A stretch of DNA of 64,000 nt from Diplonema papillatum (taxonomy: Eukaryota > Euglenozoa > Diplonemea > Diplonemida > Diplonemidae). The notes below the pieces were generated by a model that saw only the letters and a list, made by a program, of their open reading frames with translations, ran no database searches and was not told where the DNA came from. Location: assembly GCA_030068145.1 (NCBI GenBank), contig JAPJBO010000573.1, positions 84,819 through 148,818 on the forward strand, read 5' to 3'. Shown here one piece after another: positions 1-9,830 of this stretch. Within the stretch, counting starts at the first letter, position 1, and each line of letters starts with the position of its first letter. A program made the position numbers and the translations under genes.

Positions 1-475
1 GCTTGACTTGCTTACCGCAGTGGTGCTTGACTCTGGTCTTAAGCATACTATCTGAATGTATCGTGACATGTCTGAACAAGATTCGTATGACTCACATGCG
101 GTTCGGATAGTCTGAAAAGGTTCGTATGATTCAGATGTGGTTCGGTTAAATAGTCATAAGCAACAAGCGTACCCGTGCGTGCGCACAACATGCTTTTTGG
201 AACCCTTGGCTGTGGTCGATGTCATGTCAATACGTTGGGCATGGCAATGATGAACTATGCCAAGTTACGCGTGGCAGCATCCAGGCATGTCTATTGTGAG
301 CCAGCGGGCGACAAACTCAAGGAGACTCGGCACTTCTCTTTACAGTGAAATTTCCAAGAAACTGTGGCATCGGATTCCCTCAGCTGTCGAAATACGAAGG
401 GAAACAAGTACGAAGAAGTCATCATTTTCGAGCTGAGGGCCGCAGCACGTACGCCAAGTACCCGAACACTGTGTC
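1..475. other. No gene seen
   Basis: Downstream flank of the receptor-like gene. It is AT-richer than the exon and holds short imperfect repeats of GTTCGTATGATTCAGATG type (60-145). I see no coding signal. Confidence 0.5.
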
Positions 476-3404
476 CTAACTGCGCCGGAGCATGGTTGTC
501 TGCAGACTAGACAGCCACTTGAGCCTGGTTGCGAGTGTGATACAAAGAGGGGGAGGGGCACACCTGGCGGGACCTTGCGCGCCATCAGATCTTTCTTCAC
601 TGCGCGACCGAGACGTAGACGGGTCGTCTGTCTGGCGTGTCCCCGGCGACACCAGCTGCGTGGCGTCAGCAGCTCCGCTGCGGAGCGACTCTCGGTCCGC
701 GTCAGCGTGCGTCCAGTCGGTGGCCGCGTGTTCGATGTACTCATCCTGCACAGGGTTCTGCGACGAAGCGGATCCGGCGTCGCTGAGCAGGTCTCCGTCG
801 TCGTGCACACCTGCCCCCCCGTCGGCGGCAGACAGCCCGGCACGGCCACCGCGGACGTCCAAGTTTTGCAACAAGGCGGCCGCGGCTTCGCCGGCACAGC
901 GCACTGCGCGGACGACGCGCGCAGCCTCCCCGTCCCCGTTCGCTCTAGTGCCCGCCGCTGGCCGGTCGGCCGAGCAAACCGGCAGCAGGCCGTCGGCGGG
1001 CGAAATTGGGGCGAACCCGCCGCCAGGAAGCGGCCGAAGCAGAGCCTGGAGCAGGCCGCCTTCCCTCTCCCTGTCCCTCTCCCTGTCCCTATACCTGTCC
1101 GTGCCTCCTCCCGCGCCGACGAGCGAGGCGCGGCGGCGCCTCCTAAGGGGAGCGAAACGCCCGGAGCCGGAGCCGGCGGAGCTGGGCGGGCCGCCCGGAT
1201 GCGTCGATGACCGCGCCGCCGAGCTCCGGCACGGCTTGTGCCGCCGCCCGTCGCCGCCGCGCGCGTGCTGCTGCTGCTGCTGCTGCTGCTGCGGCGTCGG
1301 CGGCGGCGGGGCGAAGGGCGGCGGCACGACCAGCTCGTTGGTCGGCGTCGGCGACTCCTGCTCGCCGCAGGCTGCGGTGCAGCTGCTCCCAATTGTCGGA
1401 GGACCAACGCGCTCGCCAACCGGAGCACCGTTCGAAGACGCAGGAGACCGAGCAGTCGAAGGAGCTGCGAGCATGCTCGTTGGTATTGGAAACTGCGCGT
1501 CCGTGACCGCAAACGCAGGGGACACAACTGCAACGGTGTTCGTTGAGACGGGCGACTGAACGGCAGAAGGTACGACGAGCTCACTGAGTTGCTCGTCGGT
1601 GGTAGCGAGGGAAGGGGGCACGACGGCAACACAACCCGTTGAGGTTGGAGACAGCGAGGCCGAAGGCACGACGGCAACACAACCCGTTGAGGTTTGAGAC
1701 AGCGAGGCCGAAGGCACGACGAGCTCGATGGATGATGTCGGGAAGTTGTCATCTGTCGTGACGAGTGAGGGAGACGTGACCGCAACGCAGCTCGTTGAGA
1801 TGGGGGACAGCGAGGCCGGAGTCGCACCGGCCCTCAACGACGGGTGACGGGCGCGCGAGGATTTGCCACCGGCGGCGGGCCAACGCGCGACGTCAACGAA
1901 ATCACTTTTCGAAGAAAGCGACAGCGGCCACTGCACCCCATTGGCCTCGCTCGCCTCGCTGGGTTCGGTCACCAAGAATTGCGCTGAATCGACAGCGTCG
2001 GCATTCAACCGCAGAGGCAAGAGGACTCCCGTCGATACAGTAGACTCGTCCGTTGCGGGATGTGACCACCGCACCCCTGCAGGCACGCTGGGTTCATTCG
2101 ACGAGAGCTGTGCACTCGAGGCTGCCGAACGAGCAACCTTGCTGCTCGAAACGGACAAGAGCTTGCTCATCGAGATGGCAGACCCGCCGTTCGAGGGCAA
2201 AAACTGTGCTTCGGTCCACTTGACGGCTTCGTTCACCGACGAGAGCTGTGCGCCAGAAGTTGCCGAATCCACCGCGAGGGACGTGCAGCCCAGTGAGCTT
2301 TGGTCGTCGCATCCATTTCGCGCGGTCTGTGCAGACGGCATTCCGTCGACGAAACGATCGATCGCTGCCGCCGCCGCCCGGCGCGGAGACTCCGCCGAAA
2401 CAGTCGGGTACGCAGCGGAGTGCTCAACGTAGTCCAGGGCCACGCAGTTCATCTCACTCTGCTGGTCGTCGAACGACTCCGAAGCGGGCAGCGACGGCCG
2501 CCGGTTCCCAGCAGTGTTTTTGTACTGCGGGGGCGGCGACCCTGCTGCCGCCGCCTGGCGTGGAGACGCTGCCGAAACAGTCGGGAACGCAGCGGAGTGC
2601 TCAACGTAGTCCAGGGCCACGCAGTTCATCTCGCTCTGCTGGTCGTCGAACGACTCCGAAGACAAGACGGCGGGCAGCGACGACCGCCGGCTCCCGGCAG
2701 TGTTTTTGTACTGCGGGGGCGGCGACCCCGCCGCCCCCGCCGGCAGCGGCGACGCGAAGGAAGCGGAGAGGTCGGTTCCGGTGAGGGAAGCGAAGCGCGG
2801 CTTGGGCCGAGGGGCCACGGGCCGTGTGAGGGGCGACGTGCGGGACGGGCGGCGGCCGTTGGCGCCAGGCGTGTCGACGGTCGTGGTCGAGAGGGGGTAC
2901 GCGTGCGCCGGCGACGCCGGCGACGCCGCCGACGACGGCGTCTGCGGCGAGACGAGCGGGGGCGGCTGGTACGGGCTGCTGGTGATCACGGCGCTCGGCC
3001 GCCGCGCCGCGCGCCGGGGGATCGCCGTCGACCCGTTTTCCGGGATGACCGACGGCACGCGCGGGCTGATGTCCGGGCTCATGAGCAGCGGCTCCGTGCC
3101 CAGGTCGCCGCTGTCGGAGGGCGTTCCTTCCGGCTTGCCCTGCAAGGCCGCCACCAGCTCGTACATGCCGTGCGCGATGCTGCCGGTCGCTTTGTGCACG
3201 CTGTAGGCACTCCGCCGCCGCGCGGTGGCCCCCACGTCGGTGCGGCCGGTCACTCCCAGGGGCGGCTCTTTACTGGTAACAGCGGGCGCCGGTGTGCTGT
3301 ACGCACTGGGGTCTCCGGTGCCTGTCAGCCACACCGTGCAGCCGGGCTTCACGTCCGAATTAACCGGCGTGACGTCCGGAGCTGTGAAGAAAGCCGGAAA
3401 GTAC
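476..3404 (-). CDS. Giant exon: ~976-codon disordered cytoplasmic tail with tyrosine motifs
   Basis: The frame is open from acceptor cacacag|GTACTT at 3404 to the stop at 476-478. Composition is Ser/Pro/Ala/Thr-rich with a Gln-8 run (CAG tract near 1280) and an Arg/Asp/Glu stretch. There is no folded domain. Two tandem modules of about 60 residues each carry PPPQYKNTAG and VALDYVEHSA, and a third related motif DEYIEHA lies near the C-terminus. YKN fits the YxN pattern bound by Grb2-type SH2 domains. Other tyrosines (AYSTP, SPYQPPPL, GMYELVA) are scattered. A shorter repeat VVPSASLS-TSTGCVA occurs in the middle. The alternative acceptor at 3381 would change the phase and is less likely. Confidence 0.65.
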
Positions 3405-5718
3405 CTGTGTGAGTGTGTGTGCGTGCTGCGGACCCGCTGTAACGTGGTGCCTCCCTTGAACGAAAGTACGACCACGCTTGTGTGTGCGCGCGTGCGGGAA
3501 TTGCGAACACAGCAATGCGTGAGTAGAAAGGTCGCGGGTTGATCTGTCGTGGATACGTTCGTGTCAGCCCGATGCTGGCACGCATTCGGACATCATTGGC
3601 TGCCGCAGCGGATCCGATCTGGTGGATATGATCAAAACTGATTAATTAACGTTGAGTGTACCTGTGTCTGTCCCTGATCATTCTGTCGAGATGCGACTTG
3701 AGAAAGATGTTGGTGAAGAGGCAGAAATGGAGGAAGAGCAGGATGCCGCCAACGAGGACCGTGTACGGTGGCGAGTTGTTGTTGAGGAACACGAAGTCGC
3801 AGCCGGTGCACTCGACCCTTATTCGCTCTAGTGCCTCTACGTACTCTGCCAAACCCTCCTCCACCCAAGCGCTCGTGCTGTAGTTTCCTGTAAGGTTGGA
3901 GAATTTGACCTTGCGGACGCAGTATCCGTCCTGTGGCCCTCAACCAAAATAGTGCAAACTTCATTTGCACTAAAGTTGGACCCCGTAAACACCTGGTTTG
4001 TCTTGTTGGGGATAGTGCGCTCAAAAAAAGCTCGCTTGCAGTTTTGGAGCACGCTTTGCACTGGCTCGCACAAAATAAGAGTCCGTCACTCGCACAACCG
4101 CGGCTGATACAAAACTAATGATGAAGACGATGGGAAGAGAGTTGCTTTCGTAGAGGTCGTTTTACGTAAAGCTGGATTGGATGGACGCAAGCAAAAACGC
4201 CACGATTTGCTACGAGCTTCTCATTTCCTCCAACATTTCATGTTTGGCAAAAAAAAAAATGAAAAAGTTCTTTTTTAGCGAGAAAAGCGCACACCGATTT
4301 TGATGGACACCTCAGCGGTGCCTCCGCCGCCGCACTTTTCCCCGACGACGGTCAGCACCGCGACCTCGGTCGCGGGCGAACAGACCTCGTTGTAAGCCTG
4401 GTACACGTGCAAAGACGGCGTTTCGTCGTGGCACGACCACGTCAGGCTGCCCCACAGGTCGCCGTCCGCCGGCGGGTCGCCCTTGCGGAGCCACATCTTG
4501 TGTGTCACAGCCAGGACGGGATCCCCGACCCTCAGGCTCCGGGAGTCCAGACACGGCTCAGCCCACACGGGCTCCCAGTCCAGCTCCGGCGTGGAAGCTG
4601 CAGTTGGGGGGGGGGGTTCATTTCTTTCGACGCCTTTTGATCTGGACGCACGCGCGCGTAGAATACTCGCGCGCCTTGCCGTGCGCAGTGCGCTGCAAGC
4701 CGCCATGGCTGTCCGGCCTCTGTGGCTGCTGAGCGACGTCCCGACACGGACGAGCTGAGGTGGGCCCAGAACCCTCGCATATTTGGCACATCTTTCGGAT
4801 GAAAGTGCACTGTCGCCTGAGGCTTCGGGTTCGTCAACAAGTTGTGCGCTGGCGCCACAGTGGCCACAGAAGAGTGGTCTCCTCCTGCACTGCTTGGCCA
4901 TCCGACTCTACTTTTGGCGTCGCCCAAGGGTACACCAAGGAACAGTAATACTGGGTTTTTTTGCAGGAGCTTGTCCAAGCTGACTTTGTGTGTGCTCTAC
5001 TTTTTCCCGCCTGCTTCTAAAATGCTGTACGCAGGTACCCCATGAATCTTGCCTTTCCACTTACTGATGTCTTTTTCGTGCCCATTCGTTCTCACATGCT
5101 CATCCTTTCTCAACTTGAGGTCGCACGCATCCTTTTAGAGTTAAAGTTCGCTTGAAATTCCGGGGTTTTAGGGTCTCCGTGTGACCGTTCATGACTGGGT
5201 TCTCTTAGAGCAAGAAAGGGCTATATGGTTACGGGTTGTTTATTTAGTGCACGCTTTCGTTGTGGGTTATGGCTAGCCATGCCCGGGACTGTTTGTGACC
5301 GACACCAAGTACATTCCTTCGTGGAGTGTAGTCATTTGTTAGCCGGACACGCTAGAGGCCCCCATGCCGCTCGTGCCACGTTTTACCGTAATTGGATTAA
5401 TGTCGAACCGGGTAAACCCTGGGACACCCCCCCTAAAATGGGGATGGGTGTTCCAGGCCCAGGTTTTCCCTTACCTACATTGTTCTGCCGGCCAGAGGCT
5501 TTTAGCCTAGGAGACCTATTGCGGTTAACGGTACGGCCCGACTACCCGGTTCAACAGGAATCCAATTACGGTAAGAAGAAACGAGGCATACCATCATCAT
5601 CCGGTTTGCATGTCGTTCCAGGTTCCGCCCAGTGCCATACTACCGACGATGCAGAAGTTGGCGACGCAACAAGAAGCGCAACGAGCACTTGCGCGCAGTA
5701 GAGGTGCAGGGATCGCAT
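476..5718 (-). CDS. Single-pass receptor-like protein with long tyrosine-motif tail (multi-exon gene)
   Basis: Gene-level entry. The exons read on the minus strand are 5718-5592 (signal peptide), 4884 to about 4738 (ectodomain), 4597-4295 (ectodomain), 3887-3662 (ectodomain end plus membrane span) and 3404-476 (cytoplasmic tail). Phases agree at the 4295/3887 junction (phase 1) and the 3662/3404 junction (phase 2), and the 5592/4884 junction also fits (phase 1). The product is about 1,250 residues. Topology is type I: hydrophobic N-terminus, one membrane span followed by basic residues, then a low-complexity Ser/Pro/Thr/Ala tail with repeated Tyr motifs. I recognise no named ectodomain family. 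The tail layout resembles phosphotyrosine docking proteins, but that is inference. The weakest part is the 3' border of the 4884 exon. Confidence 0.6.
1266..1293 (-). repeat. CAG triplet tract encoding poly-Gln
   Basis: A CTG run on the plus strand reads as eight Gln codons in the receptor tail frame on the minus strand. Confidence 0.85.
2390..2728 (-). repeat. Two in-frame tandem modules with Tyr motifs inside the tail exon
   Basis: The blocks at about 2390-2540 and 2570-2728 are near-identical and keep frame. Each encodes a PPPQYKN motif, an acidic SESFDDQQSEMNC segment and ALDYVEHSA. Conservation of both tyrosines in both copies suggests the repeated unit is the functional piece. Confidence 0.75.
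3662..3887 (-). CDS. Membrane-span exon of the receptor-like gene
   Basis: Acceptor ccttacag|GA and donor cacag|gtacac bound 226 bases (phase 1 in, phase 2 out). The exon encodes a short extracellular end with CTGC, then about 20 hydrophobic residues (core VLVGGILLFLHFCLFTNIF), then a basic stop-transfer stretch KSHLDRMIRDRHR. The positive charge after the span places the tail in the cytoplasm. Confidence 0.6.
4065..4262 (+). repeat. Dispersed repeat family D, copy 1
   Basis: It shares CACTCGCACAACCGCGGCTGA and the tail AACATTTCATGTTTGGCAAA with 7640-7822, 24594-24690 and part of 33445-33520. It lies in a receptor-gene intron and ends in an A-run, so it is probably a non-coding retroposon or MITE. 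Confidence 0.65.
4295..4597 (-). CDS. Ectodomain exon with conserved Cys and Trp
   Basis: Acceptor actgcag|CTTCC at 4597 and donor atcg|gtgtgc at 4295 frame 303 bases, phase 1 to phase 1. The translation is rich in Trp, Val and paired Cys (for example LTWSCHDETPSLHVYQAY, and KCGGGG near the end), as in secreted beta domains. A poly(G) run (4606-4615) lies just inside the upstream intron. No known domain is recognised. Confidence 0.55.
4738..4884 (-). CDS. Ectodomain exon, 3' border uncertain
   Basis: Acceptor tgcag|GA at 4885/4884 gives a phase-1 start that fits the signal peptide exon. The reading contains ATVHFHPKDVPNMRGFWAHL, which looks like a folded beta-rich extracellular segment. A phase-1 donor (c|gtcgct) ends it near 4738. 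A later donor (gtattc) would extend it by about 70 bases but does not match the next exon's phase. The family is not recognised. Confidence 0.4.
5129..5339 (+). repeat. Dispersed repeat family B, copy 1
   Basis: This copy of about 210 bp starts TTTTAGAGTTAAAGTTCGC and runs to a GTACATTCCTT-type end. It matches 32907-33120 over its whole length, and 7371-7500, 18352-18490, 38316-38370 and 46261-46303 (reverse) in part. It lies in an intron of the receptor-like gene and has no coding capacity. Confidence 0.75.
5592..5718 (-). CDS. First exon: signal peptide of the receptor-like gene
   Basis: The ATG at 5718 opens MRSLHLYCAQVLVALLVASP, a classic signal peptide with a basic n-region, a hydrophobic core and small residues before the likely cleavage near SASS. 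About 20 further residues follow, including Trp, Cys and an Asp triplet. The frame leaves through a good donor (g|gtatgc) after 42 codons plus one base (phase 1). No coding is seen upstream, so I take this as the true start. Confidence 0.65.
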
Positions 5719-7370
5719 GGCTGGGGGCAAACGCTCTCTCGAGGAGGAACGCCGCCTGATAGCCCAGTTGGGTGGGTGGTATCACGCGCGACGAGCCTGT
5801 TCTTGCTGTTCTTGCCCAGTCCAAACCGGCCCGAGGACTCGCCGTCTTCACCTGCAACAAGACAAAAAATCAGTCTGCCGCAGTGAATTGAAGTTGTCGT
5901 GTTGAAAACAGTCGATTGCGGTGGAAGAAACAGCTTTGATTCAGCAGAGCCGCGACCCAGCCCTGGTCTGAATCTGACCAACGGACAGCTGTGGTCTAGA
6001 ACCTGCCGCGGTTTGCCCACCCTACCAAAGACCGTCTTAACACCGGCTCGCAGCTTCTTTTCCCACCAAGGTAAAATAGACCGCCCTGACGTTCTACTGC
6101 AACGAAGACTGCGTGGAGTCCGCCTTTTCTTCTCCTCCGGACTGAGAGGAAAAAGACTCGGCGCTTCAGAACATCGTTCGAGACACCAAAGAGGGGAGGG
6201 GGGGTGTTTCTCCCCGTTTTTCCCCTGTCTACTTTAAGCCTGCGTTTGTTTTTCGTTAGTGGGTCATTCAACCCGGATCGACTCGATCAATAATAACAGC
6301 AAGCCAATCGTCGTCGAATCGCGTTCATTTCTCGGCTACATAGGGGCATTCCTTTGGAATCTTTCCTCAGCAGTCGGCGCTTTCTCGAAGACGGGGCGGC
6401 CCGACCTCCAGAAAACGCGAACTACAACTGCCCTCAATATCAGCGGGATGTGACCCCGAACGCAATGGGTCCTTGTTTGCACGCTTGGGCAGGCAAGCTT
6501 TGGGACGAACGAGCCCACTTTCCGTGCTCGCGGCTCCGGATCGGAAAACGTGACCTTTGCGAGGTGAGCTTCGCTCCAGTTCCCACCACAACGCGGCCGC
6601 AGCAGTTTTTGTTTGTGCGCGCTAGCGGAACTCACCTGGCGCATACTGCCACTACCGAAGTTACGACACGCATAGTAGCATACCTCACAGGAACCATTTA
6701 CGACACTGGTCACCCGGAGACTTTCAACCCTCGGATCTCTAAGCGAACTTGCACTCTACAGAGCATCAATCAACAGTACGCTGTCACAGGTAACCGACCG
6801 AGCAAAGTTTCGCCGGATTTGTTTGTGCGATTTAACCTACATGTGTTCTGGTTAAACCGCTGTCAACGTTCTTTTTAGAGTTAAAGCTTTCTAGCTGCAA
6901 CAAATACTGTCTCCGGGGAAGCAGAAATTGGCTGTCGCAAAAAATAACTTCTTTGGTAATGGGCGTGAAGTGCGCTGCCGAGGGCTAATCTTCAGGACAC
7001 AGGCAATCACATCGTTAACACAAAGAGAAGGGCGAGAGAAAAAAAGAAGAAAGACCGTTTGCGAAAACCCGAAGCAAGAAGCAAGGGGACGTTCCATCCT
7101 TTTCTTTCAGGATGTTCCTTCTTTCAGCGCCAGAAGAGGTCAAAAAAGCGACGGTTCCATCAGTGGTCCTGCCGGTAAACGGAAAGCATGTCGCAGAAAG
7201 AGGGGGGGGTCGGTCCTGTTTTCGGAGAGCTAAGCTCAGCTCTATTTCCGGACTTCCCGGTTTTAGCCGTCGAATCCACCAGCTCTTTTTACTGCAGCGG
7301 GTAGTGCAGTGCTCTGAGCAGCAGTGCAGTGAAGGGTGCAAAACGGTTCCGGGCTGGAGCAAACTTCTCT

Positions 7371-7500
7371 TTTTTAGAGTTAAAGTTCGCTTGAAATTCC
7401 GGGGTTTTAGGGTCTCCGTGTGACCGTTCATGAATGGGTTCTCATAGAGCAAGAAAGGGCTATGTGGTTACGGGTTGTATATTTTTAGAGTGAAAGTTTT
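7371..7500 (+). repeat. Dispersed repeat family B, truncated copy
   Basis: It begins TTTTTAGAGTTAAAGTTCGC and stays close to copy 1 up to TACGGGTTGT, then diverges. Confidence 0.7.
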
Positions 7501-7639
7501 TGTGTTTCCAACGACGAACGACAGGCCGGTTCTATCTCAATACCGGTTTCGGAAAACAGGTTCCCTCCGGACTCCTCCGTTCGTGAGCAGCTCAAACCCA
7601 GGAGGTCTGGGCAACTATTCTGGACACGATGCTGCTTCG

Positions 7640-7822
7640 AAGAGGAAATAAGCGCTCGTCACTCGCACCAACCGCGGCTGATAATGATGCGAAGAGGAGC
7701 TGTTTTTCGTTGAGCGCAGTGCCTGACCGGTTTTACGGCAAGCAAGATTCAGGACGCAAGTGAAAACGCTACGGTTTACAGTGACGAGCTTCTCATGCTC
7801 CAACATGTCACGCTTGACAAAA
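7640..7822 (+). repeat. Dispersed repeat family D, copy 2
   Basis: Same order of blocks as 4065-4262: the CTCGCACCAACCGCGGCTGA block, then GACGCAAGTGAAAACGC, then CTCCAACATGTCACGCTTG. Confidence 0.6.
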
Positions 7823-7924
7823 GTGGTAGAAGTAGTAACTGTCGAACTGCCGCTTTAGTAAGAAGAACAAAAAATACTCGAGGGGCTGCCTTGTGCTTAC
7901 TTCGAAGGAGGCTAGAGGGGGAGA

Positions 7925-8090
7925 AACAATACAACTACAAAATGGGTCTTTTTTGTTGAACGCTTACGCCCGCCACTGAACCCAGATTCACCTGTGTTTC
8001 GTGTGGGCTACAGCACATTTACCTCCTTTGATCTTTTGCAACTGGCAGCCTCCTCAAGTATTTCCTACAAAGCAGGTGCTTATACAAAAA
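7925..8090 (+). repeat. SINE-like repeat family A, copy 1
   Basis: It starts GAACAATACAACTACAAAA-type, passes through GTTGAACGCTTACGCCCGCC and GTGTGGGCTACAGCACATTT, and ends GTGCTTATACA plus an A-run. Related copies lie at 8117-8330 (diverged), 19343-19464 (reverse), 32423-32572 (reverse), 41187-41270 and 55646-55876. The A-rich 3' end suggests a retroposon. No clear Pol III box was found. Confidence 0.7.
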
Positions 8091-8116
8091 AAACTCGGAA
8101 GGGCGCCCGGATTTAA

Positions 8117-8330
8117 CTACAAAGGAGGTTTTGTTGTTTTGTTGAACGCGGACGCCCGGCCCTAAACCTAGTTTTACGTGTGTGTCGTGTGGGCTACTGC
8201 ACATTTCCTCCTTCGATTCAGATATGCATTGTGTCTGAGACTCACGTCTTTGCGTGGCATTCCTGAACCGGAAGAATGCAACCGGCGGCTTTCTCGAGTA
8301 TTTCCCATGAAGCAGGTAGGTTGTCGTTGA
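8117..8330 (+). repeat. SINE-like repeat family A, diverged copy
   Basis: GTTGAACGCGGACGCCCGGCC through TTTCCCATGAAGCAGGTAGG follows the family A layout with many differences and an internal insert near 8225-8280. Confidence 0.5.
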
Positions 8331-8493
8331 CCGCACTATCCTGAAGCAAATCCTGGTCGTGGTTTCATGTTGATCATGCTCACAGGGTTCAGCTTCCTCA
8401 CACGTTGCGTTGCAAGGTGTTGTATTTTCATCATCCTCTCCTGAGTTGTTGGCGTTGCTGTTGCTGTTGTTGTTACCCCCAAACCAATCTCAC

Positions 8494-8668
8494 CGCTGGC
8501 ACCGGATGGAAAGAACACCTTCGTGCCCTGCATTGGGCACACTGCCCCTTCCGTAAACGCAAACTGGACGTGCTGAGGAAGGGAGGGCGGCACAGTTGGT
8601 GGTTGGGACAAAACGCTTGTCCGTCGGCTGGTCTCTTGGACGTGCAGACGCGACCCCCGGGGCGAAAG
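8494..8668 (-). CDS. Possible exon of an unrecognised gene
   Basis: A strong pyrimidine-rich acceptor (ttttcttttcag|CTTT) and donor (gcg|gtgaga) bound 175 open bases. The best frame ends with VQFAFTEGAVCPMQGTKVFF, which looks like a beta-rich secreted segment. Neighbouring exons were not found, so function and gene membership are unknown. Confidence 0.35.
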
Positions 8669-9200
8669 CTGAAAAGAAAATGAGCAACAAAACAAACCGA
8701 ATGAAAAAGCAGAAAAAGACAGATGCAAATAAATATGGTGCGAGCAGTCCCGAACTCGGCGAGCGGCGGAAGCACGCTCGTTTTGCGTCGAACTTTTCCA
8801 GCGCGGCAAACACTGGGGGGTCGCAAGATGGAAACAGATGCGAGCCGAAGGATCAACTCCCCACGCTCAATTCGTCCCAAAGCATCCCACCCCCCAAAGA
8901 GGAGTCACAGGACCCAGAAGCAGCGTGTCGGAAAAGCAGCAACGCTACGGGTACAAACCAGCGCTCAAAGCAGGCGGTCGCCGTGAGTAGTAAAGCGTCG
9001 AATGACGGGAGATCGATTCGCTCGACTCTTTTTGTTGGTCTCTCAACCCGGGAAGGAACAACCAAAACGAAGTTCTTAGCGGGTACTCTTTTGAGCTTTG
9101 AAAAAAAGGCCTCGTTGCGCGGGATCAATAGGGACTGCCCCCCTTGGTCAGAGGTGACTACCTGTGAAAGTGACAAGTGGGGTGTACTTTGCTTCACACG

Positions 9201-9405
<205 letters not shown>

Positions 9406-9830
9406 ACTAACTAAGGAAGGAAGGAAAAATGAAGAGTGTTCTCCGTTTTTCGAGACGCCCCTGCATCCCAGTGGCGGCGATCCTATCCCCCGTCCACAGT
9501 GCGAGAAGAAGGTCCCAGCCCCTTCGGTCAAGCTCGCTGTGCACCACCTTATGTCTCTAAATGCCGGGCTCTTGTTGCATCAGTAGAAGTCGTTGTGACG
9601 GAAGCCGAATCGGTCGTGGCTTGCCCACGCCGGTTCTTCAATTCCGACGATACCAACGATTTAAAAGCTACAGTTTCTGTACTTTATTGGTTTCCTCGTC
9701 CCTCGACTCTTTTGTTTTTCCCACCCACCCAATATGGAAGATGAACCAGATATTGCCCAGCTTTTTTCGATGAGCGAAGTGCAGACTGCACGGGCCCGGT
9801 CGGTCTCCATCGGCAACAGCAGGGCAAGGA

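Noticed and set aside
492-1559. Long plus-strand frames opposite the receptor tail exon
   Set aside because: They mirror the GC-rich, low-complexity minus-strand coding frame. The minus frame is longer, has splice support and carries ordered repeats.
6354-6878. Plus-strand gene from the open frame at 6354
   Set aside because: A donor (gag|gtgagc) and a second exon-like block at 6691-6789 exist, but the opposite strand is equally open and no domain is seen.
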